Positions 52,201 to 59,338 of a stretch of 64,000 nucleotides of DNA are shown in pieces. This stretch comes from Priapulus caudatus (taxonomy: Eukaryota; Priapulida; Priapulimorpha; Priapulimorphida; Priapulidae), in assembly GCF_000485595.1 (NCBI RefSeq), contig NW_014577792.1:95589-159588 (forward strand), given 5' to 3'. How positions within the stretch are numbered: the first letter of the stretch is position 1; each line of letters begins with the position of its first letter. Below the pieces are notes generated by a model. It saw nothing but the letters and a program-made list of their open reading frames with translations. It made no database searches and was not told the DNA's origin. The translations under genes and the position numbers were made by a program.

Positions 52201-54679
52201 AAAAGGATAAAGCACATGCTGGCCAAAAGGAAATAAACAATTAACTTTGAGCACTGTTTTATTGGCCAAATGCTCAAGAATGTTTGTCAAGGGTCAGCTG
52301 ACCTACCTCTGGCCCTATTATTTTGGGGGGTCAGCACTCAGCAGCCACTCAGTCCAGCAAATTATACAGCTTCCGGCATGTTTTTGGGATTGATCCCTAT
52401 TTATATGTCTCATATAAACTTGTTCAATCCTATTGTGTTGTGTGTTTATTGTCTGAGTTGGCTTTTGGCTAAAAGTTTTATATGGTTCATTTAGCCCACG
52501 GTGGCTAAGACTAAATTACTGCTAGAGGAAGCTTAGTATACACTATTATTTAATTTTTAAACATATAAAATGGATAATTGTTAAAATAAGTGAGTCCGAT
52601 CAAGGAATATTCTTACGAATGCAGAATGCCTTTGTTATTTTTTACATAATGACAGATGTACTTATAATTACCAAATATCTTTTTCTAACATCATATAATC
52701 TTAAAATCCAAAAAGTATTACCTTCCTCCATTTTCCGTTTTTGTTCCTGTTCTGAATTTTCGAAGCGCTCTTCTGCTGCTCGTGGCCTAAATATTGCTTG
52801 ATCAGAAAACATGTCTTTATCCGAATTGCTTGATCTTTTTAAAGCTATAAAAAAATAACAAGTCTTATAGGTGTAGCAATATTAGTAACAGACCAAGCGA
52901 CCATGAATAATTTTCAGTCTACTGATAAAAAATGAATTACCGACTGTACAGGCAGTTACGGTATTACGTTATGTTAAAAGTTACCTAAGAAACTAAAAAC
53001 AAGACAGGCAGGGTGCTGCAAATATTTTTTCCCACTTGCCCTTTTGGGCAATTGGGTTATGAAACTGGTTTGCCCGGAGGCAAAGATCAGCTTGCCCGAA
53101 AAACATAAAGAAATACATAAGATTTTTTTTCATATATGAATTTAAATGCGTAAATAACGTAAAATGAAAGGTCCAACTAGTCAACATCCAGCATTTCACT
53201 TAACGCGCAGGTAGAAAGTTGAACAGCTGATACGAGTTTGTATATAAAATATATTCATGTTGGGACACAGCACGCAGTTTGTTTAAATTTTTTAAGTGTC
53301 AGCTAATTATCAACAAGAGCCGCAGAGCGTCTGGGGGTCATCTGAGTCTGTTGCTACTTGCTACAGTTATAAACGTAACATTTAAGTTCGTGCGTAGTGA
53401 CACCTTTGTTAGGCGCAGATATGCAAATACGCCAGTTGCGTACACATCATTTCAGCAACCTTCTGCATTCTGCATACCTCCCAAATCCCATTGCGTTGAT
53501 ACAAATCGCCGTGCCTCGGAAACTCCTGTTTTATGGTGCATTGTGACCCTAAACCCTAACCCTATTAAAATAATAATATTTTAATTGTTGTAACAAATTA
53601 TTTGTTGTATGAAATTGTTGTAAATAATCATGTAAATATTTGTCTTAATTGGAAAGAAATAGTTAAATAGATAAAAGATACAGAAAACAAGTAAATAATA
53701 AAAAATCTGATGGGATTCGATCCAAGGACCTTTGAGCCCGCTAATCCTTGTGCTGCTAGCCGTTGGGCTATCGAGGCATATTGGCTTTCCAGATTTATGG
53801 ATGCTTCATGAATATGAGAATCACTGCTGAAATCATTGAGGCAGTTGAGTAATCCATGTTTAACCCTTCTCCTGAGGGTCAAAGCGGTTACAGACACTTA
53901 CTCTCTCCACGTCAGTGGTAAGTACATTTCATGGTCTTTCAATAAAGTCATAAAAATGGTAGGTCGCGTGCTGAATACAAAAAGTTTTTCACTCTGTCCG
54001 TTAGGGCCATGTCCTCAAAAAATGTCTGATATCTGACCTTTCCCCCAACTGCCCTTTGACCTCCAATTTCGCACTGTGATGGGTTCCTGCCCATCACACT
54101 ATACACGAATATTAAGAGTCGAGCCGTTCAGATTTGCTGCCGCAATTCCGTTATTGCCTCCTATACCTTAAGTTAAGGGGCGAAATATTCCCCCTCCGTT
54201 TACACATCTTGACCTTTGACCCCTGACCCCCAAATCGGTCATCCCGAGTCCTTTTCATGATCCACCCGACGTCCCATAATATCGTGGACCGTACGTTGAG
54301 TGGTTAAGATTTGTGCCCAACTGTGACGCTTGCACGCACGCACGCTCATGCGATTCTACAAGCTGCATCTGAGTACGTCAGATGAGCTAAAAACCCACCA
54401 CACTCTCACAATAAATTAATAAAATATCGCTTCACGTTTATTTGGGGCTGGATCGTATTATTCTTAGCAACACCTGCGCCGGTGGCCGACTTGCCTCGCA
54501 GCGCCATCTAGCAAGTCAAGTTTTTGATACAACCCCATTTCAAGCTACTTGCCCAGGGGCGAATTTAGATTGCCCCGGCAAGCGGGTTTGTCGCCGCCCT
54601 GACAGTGGTATCCTGAATAAGGGAATCAATTCTCCTCTCTATATTAGGCACATTAGTCATTACTGGTAACTTGTATTCG

Positions 54680-54727
<48 letters not shown>

Positions 54728-57700
54728 ACCACAGTTCTCTCCAGGCCTCTAATGATCTGAGTTGAGTCTGACATGCCTTCAATGCTGAAGTTAATTAGCG
54801 ACATCCCATAAACCTTCCAAACATGCCCTAATTGCTTAATTGATTTGCAATTTCCAGCTTTGTTCACATTCAGGGCTCGAATTTCCCTATTGCTAACTCG
54901 CAAAATGCGTGTCAATATTATTATTATTAAGAAATTGCGAGTAGAAAATATAAGCACTTGCTATTTTCTGCGAGTGGAAATTTATAGCATACACCGCATA
55001 CATTATCACTGTTGATCACGGAAAGAATATATTTTTCATAAATCACAACATAAGCTCATTCCAACGATTAGTAGTAATAGTATGCCCAAAAAGTGTATGT
55101 AAATATTCAAAAAAGTAAATTTGTTGTACAAAAAAATTGCACGTTTAGAATTCATTTTAGCACAGTAGATTTTTTAGGCACTCCGCATTTTATGCCCAAG
55201 TGGCTAAAATTGCGAAATTCGTCCGCTGACATTTGACAATTCCAACACAGTCATGCATTTCACAGCATGATGTACATCTTCAATTGGTACAACCACCTCC
55301 CGAGTCCTCCCCATCTGTCCATAAATGTCGTCCCTTCTAAAATTCCAGGGAAGAACCCTATATGTGTGCATGCATGCATGCATGCTTTGGGCATGTGTAT
55401 GCATGTGTGCAACTAATAACAAACTTACATACTCAACAAGTAAACTTACTCCTAAATTTGGAACATGATCCTCATCACTTTCAACAGCAGAACTCTGAAG
55501 ACTTTCTAGTGTCAATTGCTAGAAAACAAACCAGAAAACATCTCACTGACTGAACAATCCAACTACTGCATCATAACTCAACTTTAGGTCCAATTTCCAA
55601 CATTTTTTTTTTACATGAGATAATATGTATTTATAACAAAACTGGAAATAAGAACTGAAATACCTGTATCATTTTAATTACTAAAAACTAGAGGTGCGCA
55701 GTATTACCGGTATACCGCGGTACGTGACCTGTACCGGTACGTACCGCGGTACTTTGTGTGGTGTAGTGGTGTACCGGCTTCTTTAGCTATTTTTATCACA
55801 TCAATTTTATTTCACTTCCTCGTCATTGCATAGCTTTATAAATTCATCTCCGTCGATCGACACCATTCACGCTATATTCGCGTATCTCCAGCACCTATTC
55901 TATATGCCTAGTAAATAGTCTGCGCTGTTTTATTTGTACATACTTCATTTAAGTTCATTACTTCAGACTGGTTCTAGCCGTACGACACTCCTACTCTCGC
56001 TCATGTTTGTTCCAAAGGAATTACAAGATATAGCAGATTACAAGAATAACGCGACGCGGCGACTGCCAGGCGTTTTTCTATCAGCGCGGCAGCGGTGCCT
56101 TTGATGGGAGAACGGGGCGCGATCAATAAAGCCCGCCACAAGTCTTTGACCTTCGAGTTATATTCTTCTGACATGTTCTTGAAATCGCGGTATACCGCGG
56201 TAATACCACACAAGTTGACTTGGTAAGACATCACGGTAAGACACTTTGGTAAAATACAAATTTCGCGGTACCCAACTACTAAAAACATGCAACTTTAATC
56301 AAACAAACTGAATTTCTACCACTAGAGGAAGCCATGATAAATCCGTACGCATACTAATAATTCTCAAGTACAAGTTATTTAAGATTGATAGTCTACTATT
56401 CCATTTAAAAAATAATAGATTAGGGGATCATGTACTCACAAACCTTCCCCAAACCAGAACTTAACATCATAAGTAGTGATTAGATTTACAGTAATACCCC
56501 TTGTTACAATAACTGGTGTTACGTAAAATCACCTATATATTAATTGTAAATTATGACAACTTTGCTCACAACACAAAACGAAAATACACTTGTGTTATTT
56601 TTAATGGGGCGTTTTCTTCTACTCAAAAATCCATTTCCCGTACTACATCATTAAATAATTAATATATATGTTTCACAGTGCGCACTTGCACTCATAATTG
56701 TGCATTCATAATATATATGCTGGCTCATATATATTGGCACTCATAATTATGCTTGTATTAGGGTAGCTTGAGGGATTATCTCCTTCTTTCCCTGAAATCT
56801 TTTGTAAGAATGAATCTCAAATTATATCGGAGTAAATGGGTGATTCACAATACAGAATTTTGTGTTACAAAGGATTCTTGTAGAATGCATTATGTTTGTA
56901 ATGTGGATCGTTACTGTAGCAGGGGTCGAAATAAGCGATGGTCCGATGGTCCGGGGCCATCAAATAATCAGGAGGACCATCAGATTTGGTCAATGGTCAG
57001 ACAGACCTTTTGAATATTTTGGTCCCATTTAACGGTAAATTTCTTGCACGTCGCATTACTTTTAGAGAACAATTTGAAATTTAGGAGGACCATCTAAAAT
57101 TTAGGACCAACTAAATTTCAAACTAGATGGTCCCGTGGACCATCTCTTTTTTCTCTCCTTATTTCTACCCGCAGCCGGCTGAAAGGGGTTGTAGGATATG
57201 TTTACTAAGCACTTCTAATTTTAACATATATTTTACGATATATTACGATATAAAGTAATGATGGCAAAAACCTAAAAGTGCCCTAACCCTAACCTAACTC
57301 TAACCTAATTGAATTTAAAAATATATGTTAAAATTAGAAGTGGCTATAGTAACATATCCTAACACCCGCTTTCAGCAGGCTGCTTTTCTACCCCTGCCTC
57401 GTAGTGCAGGTCTAAGGGCACAGTAGACCTCTAGGATTTTACTGGCATACAAACTGTACTACTGTTATAACCAAAATCAGTCTAGTACCCACACGGTATT
57501 TGTTATTAGATACCTAATTTAATTGTTATAGATTAATACACATCAACGTTAGCGGGAAATTTGAAGCGGCGGCGCATGACACCCCGCGGTGCTGCCGACC
57601 GCCGAAAAAGTTGCGTCAATTTGTCAATTTATTTTGCACTGTTTACAGACCGAAGAGCTAATCACAAAGGGAATTAATATTTATACCAGTAACATACTAT

Positions 57701-58900
57701 TTAAAACGCGATACGATATTCATGTTTAGGAGCAAATTTATCCATAGTATAACTGGCAAACTATATGTGCTAACTTATAACGCATATTACAGATACGCCT
57801 TTTGCTTTTAAATGGAATACAATAAGAAACACCTTTGGGTCTGGTAAGCCCTTGGCTGGAATGTGTTTCGCGCAACTTATCAAATCGTGAAGGCGCTTGA
57901 GGGCGCCAACCCCGGTGCGTTGTCGCATCAAACTGTAGTCCGTCTAGTTTTAAAAAATTTTTGTTAATATTTCTAATGGTGATTGAACCAATATGAACAC
58001 TTTTATATATAGCATAATTATAACCTAAATTAGCTGAAAATAAACCTAGAACCTAGAGTAAACTCTCCCTTTAATCAAAAATACAGTGCCATCATGTAAT
58101 AACTCCCAATTATATTGCCTGATACTATTCTATCAGGATTTCGCGAGATTCTCTGAGTAAAGGAGGTTGCACCCATTGGAACGCAAGTTATTCTAACAAG
58201 TTTGAGCAGTCTCCTACAAACAGATCCAAGATGTATGAAGCAAGTGGTCTACTAATTTGGCGCTTATGTTATGATTTAACACCTACTCGTAATTACATCC
58301 CGTGTTTGTGGCTGCGCAACGTGGCGTGGCGGTGCCTGCAGTGATATATGCTGTAAAGGAGCATCCCAGTACAGTAGCGTCTCATAGGCGATAACACACA
58401 ACACAAACATTCTTTACATTGTCGTTAAAAAATCGGTTGTAAACATGATGTAATTATATACCGCCACCGGTACTCATAATACTGCAAATTTATCAGTGGA
58501 ACGGTCCACTACTGGCACTAGTAGTATTGAAGAGACGAGCATCTATTGGGATCGTATCATAGAATACAGGAGCTCATGTCTGTGAGTAGCGAAATTAACA
58601 TTGTCTTTACTGTAGTAACATCGCCGTCATCGGCGCTTGTAAGTTGTAATATTGGGCGAATGCAGTGGCATTCGCGTACTCAGCGTAGCCATTCAAAAAT
58701 ATACTAGGAAACTGAAGTACATTTTACCATTATTTATCATGTTACACGTGATATATACTCACTCGTTTTAGACGTGCTGCTAATTCCTTTTTGCTGCCAC
58801 TCTTAGATAACCCTCTTTTCTCAAGTTCAGCTTTTAAATCAGTTACACGGAGTGTGCTTAATTCCCTACCGTCAACAAGAACCTGCTCAACCTCCGCCAT
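21697..58900 (-). CDS. ACIN1: ACIN1 (Acinus), whole gene, about 23 exons
   Basis: Acinus is a nuclear scaffold of the ASAP complex (with RNPS1 and SAP18), which joins the spliceosome and exon junction complex and influences splicing and apoptotic chromatin condensation. Read on the minus strand, in order: a SAP DNA-binding domain (exon 1), the FIKQYL motif (exon 2), acidic/Lys-rich linkers, a Ser/Arg-rich exon, the RKRRWG motif, an RRM ([25 protein letters not shown]), a Glu/Arg coiled coil, the RSB motif ([19 protein letters not shown]), and an Arg/Ser tail ending in TGA. All of these occur in the same order in vertebrate Acinus. Every junction I joined has GT-AG borders and compatible phase. 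The coding sum is about 4.3 kb, near 1,430 residues, close to the human long isoform (about 1,340). The stretch from exon 2 to the 5' part of exon 4 is in error-rich sequence, so no continuous frame can be read there. The identification is firm; exact structure at the 5' end is not. Confidence 0.95.
22189..22222. repeat. AAC microsatellite
   Basis: About eleven ACA/CAA units, 240 bases 5' (plus-strand left) of ACIN1 exon 22. Confidence 0.85.
22332..22448 (-). CDS. ACIN1: ACIN1 exon 22: Glu/Arg helix
   Basis: 117 nt, phase 0 at both ends, encoding [39 protein letters not shown]. It matches the [21 protein letters not shown] helix that follows the RSB motif in vertebrate Acinus. The acceptor is TTACAG and the donor GTAAGC. 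Confidence 0.9.
23451..23519 (-). CDS. Candidate alternative ACIN1 exon with a second RSB-like motif
   Basis: 23 codons, [20 protein letters not shown] then EEE, ending at donor GTACTG in phase 0, so it can join exon 22. [17 protein letters not shown] aligns with [17 protein letters not shown] of exon 21. The 5' border is uncertain. It may be a first exon starting at this ATG; or, using acceptor ATTGAG a few bases upstream, it enters with one base, which fits exon 19 but not exon 20. It could be an alternative promoter product, a cassette exon, or a diverged duplicate. The frame is also open upstream to about 23,627. Confidence 0.45.
24785..24848 (-). repeat. tRNA-derived SINE-like block
   Basis: First of the two tandem copies; almost the same as 25,035-25,100. 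Confidence 0.55.
25035..25100 (-). repeat. tRNA-derived SINE-like block
   Basis: Minus-strand copy GATAGCCGAATGGGTACAGC with B-box-like GAATCGAATCCC, inside the tandem duplication of the dispersed repeat. Confidence 0.55.
26900..29569. repeat. Error-rich repeat block left of a 25-N gap
   Basis: Noisy copies of sequences seen elsewhere: 26,930-27,000 resembles 26,120-26,250, 27,070-28,285 resembles 7,440-8,710, 28,285-28,745 resembles 26,290-26,715, and 28,915-29,525 resembles 20,455-21,010. Frequent extra or missing single bases. In the last large intron of ACIN1. Confidence 0.6.
29595..30640. repeat. Tandem satellite, unit roughly 100-130 bp
   Basis: About eight degenerate units containing GTGACCTGGTTTTGGTACGC, CACCTTCTCCCCAAGATGTG, GGTCAATTAGGGCCGAGTTA and GAGCGGAAGGGAAATATGAT. 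One cleaner unit is at 26,780-26,900. Unit length varies by indels. Confidence 0.6.
30760..31570. repeat. Dispersed repeat copy next to ACIN1 exon 21
   Basis: A noisy relative of 7,440-8,340, ending where exon 21 begins on the minus strand. The transition to clean unique sequence is at about 31,560. Confidence 0.5.
31581..31690 (-). CDS. ACIN1: ACIN1 exon 21: RSB motif binding RNPS1-SAP18
   Basis: 110 nt encoding [20 protein letters not shown] then [16 protein letters not shown]. The [12 protein letters not shown] and CIYWLPLT blocks are nearly identical to human Acinus, where this stretch assembles RNPS1 and SAP18 into the ASAP complex. The acceptor is TTTCAG and the donor GTAACC, phase 1 in and 0 out. 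The intron to exon 22 is about 9 kb and full of repeats and gap fill. Confidence 0.95.
32012..32136 (-). CDS. ACIN1: ACIN1 exon 20: basic RS segment
   Basis: 125 nt encoding [40 protein letters not shown] and K. A short Arg/Ser and Arg/Asp-rich region preceding the RSB motif, as in vertebrate Acinus. The acceptor is TTTCAG and the donor GTGATG, phase 2 in and 1 out. Confidence 0.85.
32660..32853 (-). CDS. ACIN1: ACIN1 exon 19: charged coiled coil
   Basis: 194 nt encoding [40 protein letters not shown] and [18 protein letters not shown] long Glu/Lys/Arg helix and the REWDKDK motif, as in the REWDRDK segment of Acinus. The acceptor is CTTAG and the donor GTATCT, phase 0 in and 2 out. Confidence 0.9.
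33094..33174 (-). CDS. ACIN1: ACIN1 exon 18
   Basis: 81 nt, phase 0, encoding [20 protein letters not shown] then KLRHQHK. It corresponds to the ELDYHRG segment following the RRM in vertebrate Acinus. The acceptor is TCTAG and the donor GTACTA. Confidence 0.85.
33458..33565 (-). CDS. ACIN1: ACIN1 exon 17: RRM, second part
   Basis: 108 nt, phase 0, encoding [20 protein letters not shown] then [16 protein letters not shown]. This forms helix 2 and strand 4 of the RRM and includes the family signature LHGVKWPxSNPK. The acceptor is ATTTAG and the donor GTAGTT. Confidence 0.95.
33913..34151 (-). CDS. ACIN1: ACIN1 exon 16: RRM, first part
   Basis: 239 nt encoding [20 protein letters not shown], a Pro/Ser linker, then [40 protein letters not shown] and HCFAE. 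This is the Acinus RRM: strand 1 (LVHIRNL, RNP2 position), helix 1 ([10 protein letters not shown]) and strand 3 (SHCFAEF, RNP1 position). Identity to vertebrate Acinus is very high. The donor is GTGAGT, phase 0 out. Confidence 0.95.
34560..34674 (-). CDS. ACIN1: ACIN1 exon 15
   Basis: 115 nt encoding [20 protein letters not shown] and [18 protein letters not shown]. Acidic, no domain. The acceptor is TCATAG and the donor GTACAT, phase 0 in and 1 out. It precedes the RRM exon. Confidence 0.8.
35087..35239 (-). CDS. ACIN1: ACIN1 exon 14: IIPDVKP motif
   Basis: 153 nt (51 codons) in phase 0 at both ends. It begins [18 protein letters not shown], matching IPDIKP of vertebrate Acinus, and continues with an acidic run ([17 protein letters not shown]). 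The acceptor is TGTCAG and the donor GTATGG. Confidence 0.9.
35916..36043 (-). CDS. ACIN1: ACIN1 exon 13: RKRRWG motif
   Basis: 128 nt encoding [20 protein letters not shown], then [20 protein letters not shown], then LK. The GxQPxRKRRWG block followed by SISxxxLK is a hallmark of Acinus. The acceptor is TTAATAG and the donor GTGAGA, phase 1 in and 0 out. Confidence 0.9.
36305..36365 (-). CDS. ACIN1: ACIN1 exon 12: RKIS motif
   Basis: 61 nt encoding [20 protein letters not shown], phase 0 in and 1 out, with acceptor TTGCAG. The RKIS followed by Ser and Gly a few residues later matches the conserved block (FKRKISVVSATKG) just before RKRRWG in vertebrate Acinus. The donor is the weaker GTAGGC. 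Confidence 0.65.
36480..38420 (-). pseudogene. Possible decayed retroelement reverse transcriptase
   Basis: On the minus strand near 37,620-37,720 the frame reads [12 protein letters not shown], stops, then [14 protein letters not shown], which resembles the GxP..PLL and YADD motifs of LINE reverse transcriptases. Flanking frames are broken throughout. No other motif is convincing, so this is tentative. It lies in an ACIN1 intron. Confidence 0.25.
38905..39550. repeat. Inverted GGGGGTAAATGTCCGG repeats flanking a GGA-rich tract
   Basis: Tandem CCCCCCGGACAATTACC-type units (38,905-38,982) are inverted at 39,415-39,550 (GGGGGTAAATGTCC). Between them is a purine tract of GGTGGAGGAGGA units. A related right half is at 41,524-41,765 after the 25-N gap. 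Confidence 0.6.
39330..41498. repeat. Error-rich duplicate of 41,690-43,660
   Basis: The order of unique markers is the same in both copies: TAAGATGCGCAGATGATAAG, TGCCCCAGACGACTCAGCAA, ACIN1 exons 11 and 10, GACATCAGCTGGACCACAAA, telomere-like repeats, TATATATA, and GGTGAGGTGAGG. The left copy has many more indels and frameshifted exons. Confidence 0.7.
40190..40799 (-). pseudogene. Error-rich duplicate of ACIN1 exons 10 and 11
   Basis: Exon 11 (about 40,190-40,253) and exon 10 (about 40,715-40,799) recur here with inserted and deleted single bases that break both frames. The flanking intron is the same as around the clean copies at 42,347-42,929. Read as uncorrected gap fill overlapping the next contig, not as a gene duplication. 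Confidence 0.7.
42347..42398 (-). CDS. ACIN1: ACIN1 exon 11
   Basis: 52 nt encoding [17 protein letters not shown], completing a Lys codon with exon 10. The acceptor is TTTTAG and the donor GTAATT, exiting in phase 0. A frameshifted copy is at about 40,190-40,253. Confidence 0.7.
42844..42929 (-). CDS. ACIN1: ACIN1 exon 10
   Basis: 86 nt encoding [20 protein letters not shown] then PKSDKKSQ. The acceptor is TTTTAG and the donor GTAAGT, phase 0 in and 2 out. A damaged second copy is at 40,715-40,799. No domain. Confidence 0.7.
43288..43314. repeat. Short CCCTAA run
   Basis: CCTAACCCTAACCCTAACCT. Its noisy partner is at about 41,140-41,155. Confidence 0.7.
44188..44432 (-). CDS. ACIN1: ACIN1 exon 9: Ser/Arg-rich exon
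   Basis: 245 nt encoding about 81 residues made largely of RS, RSRS and SRSP units (for example [19 protein letters not shown]), ending STQPEAK. It corresponds to the SR segment in the middle of vertebrate Acinus. Such segments mediate contacts with splicing factors and are targets of SR kinases. The acceptor is TTTCAG and the donor GTATGA; it exits in phase 0. Confidence 0.9.
44620..45195 (-). CDS. ACIN1: ACIN1 exon 8: long Glu/Lys-rich linker
   Basis: 576 nt with no stop, about 190 residues rich in Glu, Lys, Asp and Gln. It includes [31 protein letters not shown] and repeated KEEV units near the end. Predicted charged and disordered, like the central part of Acinus. The acceptor is GTCATAG and the donor GTACAT; it splits a Gly codon with the next Ser/Arg exon. 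Confidence 0.85.
45706..45843 (-). CDS. ACIN1: ACIN1 exon 7
   Basis: 138 nt encoding [20 protein letters not shown] and an acidic end ([12 protein letters not shown]). The acceptor is TTATAG and the donor GTAGGT, phase 1 in and out. A hydrophilic linker without a recognised domain. Confidence 0.75.
45926..45955 (-). CDS. ACIN1: ACIN1 exon 6, candidate 30-nt microexon
   Basis: Ten codons ([10 protein letters not shown] across junctions) between acceptor TTTAAG and donor GTTAGG. It was chosen because its phase (1 in, 1 out) suits exons 5 and 7. Exon 5 could also splice directly to exon 7 in the same phase, so this may be optional or spurious. Confidence 0.45.
46028..46534. mobile_element. Foldback element with about 200-bp inverted arms
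   Basis: Arms at 46,028-46,229 and 46,341-46,534 are near-perfect inverted copies around a 110-base centre. The right arm lacks about 8 bases present in the left. The same arm recurs at 2,266-2,540 and 46,860-47,160 with its 3' flank (TAAATCGTAGGTATT onward). In an ACIN1 intron. No transposase seen. Confidence 0.75.
46636..47165 (+). mobile_element. Second member of the foldback family
   Basis: A short inverted pair (CTCGGCGATGCAGTGTGGCT near 46,690 and its complement near 46,840) encloses a divergent core. It is followed by the family arm and tail to CAACAGGCAAGGTTTACA, which also occurs at 46,650-46,672, so this copy is bounded by a direct repeat. It contains a 53-codon ORF starting [16 protein letters not shown]. 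Confidence 0.65.
47173..47447. mobile_element. Harbinger-like MITE with TAA duplication
   Basis: About 29-bp inverted ends GGCCAAAACAAAATACAGGT and GGCCAAAACAAAATATATGT, three mismatches by eye, flanked by TAA on both sides. 275 bp, AT-rich, no transposase. A 3-bp TWA target and GGCC ends fit PIF/Harbinger MITEs. A partly similar end is at 5,398. Confidence 0.75.
47451..49620. other. ACIN1 intron between exons 5 and 6
   Basis: Unique AT-rich sequence with one strong hairpin (48,423) and a CAGGGCTCGAATTTTG MITE-like end at 48,859. No exon seen. Confidence 0.4.
48423..48461. repeat. 17-bp-arm hairpin
   Basis: TAAGCAGAGCACGTATA and its exact complement around a 5-base loop. TACGTGCTCTG recurs at 48,521. 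Intronic to ACIN1. Confidence 0.8.
49621..49755 (-). CDS. ACIN1: ACIN1 exon 5
   Basis: 135 nt, phase 1 in and phase 1 out. It encodes [19 protein letters not shown] and an acidic stretch ending VDVEPATIT. The acceptor is CTGCAG and the donor GTAGGG. It joins exon 4 (Gly codon split) without a frame break. Confidence 0.8.
50029..51227 (-). CDS. ACIN1: ACIN1 exon 4: 13-residue tandem repeats
   Basis: Large exon. The 3' half (50,029 to about 50,570) is one open frame: repeats of the type [13 protein letters not shown], then [41 protein letters not shown], ending TLYREG at donor GTAGGT. The 5' half (about 50,570-51,227) has frameshifts relative to the clean copy at 61,131-61,673. It is a low-complexity, charged, probably disordered region that differs from vertebrate Acinus in sequence. 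Phase 1 out fits exon 5. Confidence 0.8.
51880..52050 (-). CDS. ACIN1: ACIN1 exon 3, error-rich copy
   Basis: Recognisable as exon 3 by alignment with 62,212-62,357 but with many inserted bases, so no frame is open. Its place between exon 4 and exon 2 is the expected one. Borders are approximate. Confidence 0.6.
52060..52700. repeat. Error-rich copy of 62,400-62,980
   Basis: Markers GGCTAAAAGGATAAAGCACA and GGGATTGATCCCTATTTA occur in both. The copy here has extra bases. An intron of ACIN1 between exons 2 and 3. Confidence 0.6.
52723..52844 (-). CDS. ACIN1: ACIN1 exon 2, error-rich copy in the expected gene order
   Basis: This copy lies between exon 1 and exon 4, where the gene model needs it. 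It is 122 nt instead of 106, with scattered single-base insertions that break the frame relative to clean copies at 59,233 and 63,008. The splice-site sequences survive. I read it as uncorrected long-read sequence rather than a mutated exon. Confidence 0.75.
53310..54392. repeat. Dispersed repeat, error-rich copy
   Basis: Parallels 59,806-60,885 with numerous single-base insertions. The SINE-like block is at 53,708-53,778. Confidence 0.55.
54679..54728. repeat. TA microsatellite
   Basis: (AT)n about 50 bases. Similar runs lie at 51,766-51,800, 62,113-62,144 and 43,349-43,371. Confidence 0.85.
55689..56278. mobile_element. hAT-like non-autonomous transposon with 8-bp TSD
   Basis: Begins TAGAGGTGCGCAGTATTACC and ends in CGCGGTACCCAACTA (inverted TAGTTGGGTACCGCG). 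Perfect 8-bp duplications CTAAAAAC at 55,681-55,688 and 56,279-56,286. 590 bp, with alternating CCGCGGTA motifs and no transposase frame. In ACIN1 intron 1. Confidence 0.85.
56920..57170. repeat. Element rich in GGACCATC motifs
   Basis: Starts CAGGGGTCGAAATAAGCGAT. Direct and inverted GATGGTCC motifs run to about 57,145, then CTTATTTCTACCC, an inverted version of the start. Probably a MITE; no target duplication was confirmed. Confidence 0.45.
57171..57383. mobile_element. Inverted-repeat element with CCCTAACC centre
   Basis: GCAGCCGGCTGAAAGGGGTT at 57,171 is inverted at 57,383, with arms of about 60 bases (TTCTAATTTTAACATATA and complement). The centre holds CCCTAACCCTAACC. It is nested in or adjacent to a CAGGGGTCGAAATAAG element starting at 56,920 whose inverted end may be 57,384-57,396. 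ACIN1 intron 1. Confidence 0.55.
58763..58900 (-). CDS. ACIN1: ACIN1 exon 1: start codon and SAP domain
   Basis: 46 codons starting [14 protein letters not shown] and containing the SAP signature [19 protein letters not shown], which binds scaffold/matrix DNA. The match to the vertebrate Acinus SAP domain is nearly residue for residue. The start was chosen because the ATG sits in AAAAATGGCGGAG, no upstream in-frame ATG is evident, and the family starts here. The donor GTGAGT follows CGA, leaving phase 0. Confidence 0.95.
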
Positions 58901-58905
58901 TTTTC
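58890..58905 (-). promoter_or_regulatory. YY1-like motif over the ACIN1 start codon
   Basis: The minus strand reads AAAAATGGCGGAG across the start codon. AANATGGCGG is the YY1 consensus often found at or just after transcription starts of animal housekeeping genes. Motif match only. Confidence 0.4.
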
Positions 58906-58990
58906 ACATCTCTTCGACAACAACGCCACCTTTAGGGAAATTCTATCCCCCGGGCGTGGAGGGACAGTACCGCAATGTGGCAGCACTAGT

Positions 58991-59044
58991 GTTAGGATTA
59001 GGGTTAGGATCAGGGTTAGGGTTAGGGTTAGGGTTAGGGTTAGG
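58991..59044. repeat. Interstitial telomere-like repeat upstream of ACIN1
   Basis: About nine GGGTTA-type units with a few variants, 90 bases 5' of the ACIN1 start codon. The sequence right after it (59,046) changes to a duplicate of 62,820 onward. Confidence 0.8.
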
Positions 59045-59232
59045 AAGAGGAAGCCTAGTATACCACTATTATTTAAATTTTACACATAAAATGGGATACT
59101 GTGAAAATAAGTGAGTCGATCAAGGAATATTCTTACGACGCAGAATGCTTTGTTATTTTTTACATAATGAAGATACTTATAATTACAAATATTTTTCTAA
59201 CATCATTTAATCTTAAAATCCAAAAGTATTAC

Positions 59233-59338
59233 CTTCCTCCATTTTTCGTTTTTGTTCCTTCTGAATTTCGAAGGTCTTCTGCTGCTGTGCCAAATATTGC
59301 TTGATGAAAACATTCTGTCCGAATTGCTGATCTTTAAG
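59233..59338 (-). CDS. ACIN1: ACIN1 exon 2, clean duplicate placed upstream of exon 1
   Basis: 106 nt, phase 0 in and phase 1 out. It encodes LKDQQFGQNVFIKQYLAQQQ followed by a Lys/Glu helix ending KRKMEE, matching the QNSFIKQYLEKQQ block of vertebrate Acinus. It lies 5' of exon 1 in gene orientation, which is impossible for the normal order, so the contig is probably misplaced. Confidence 0.9.
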
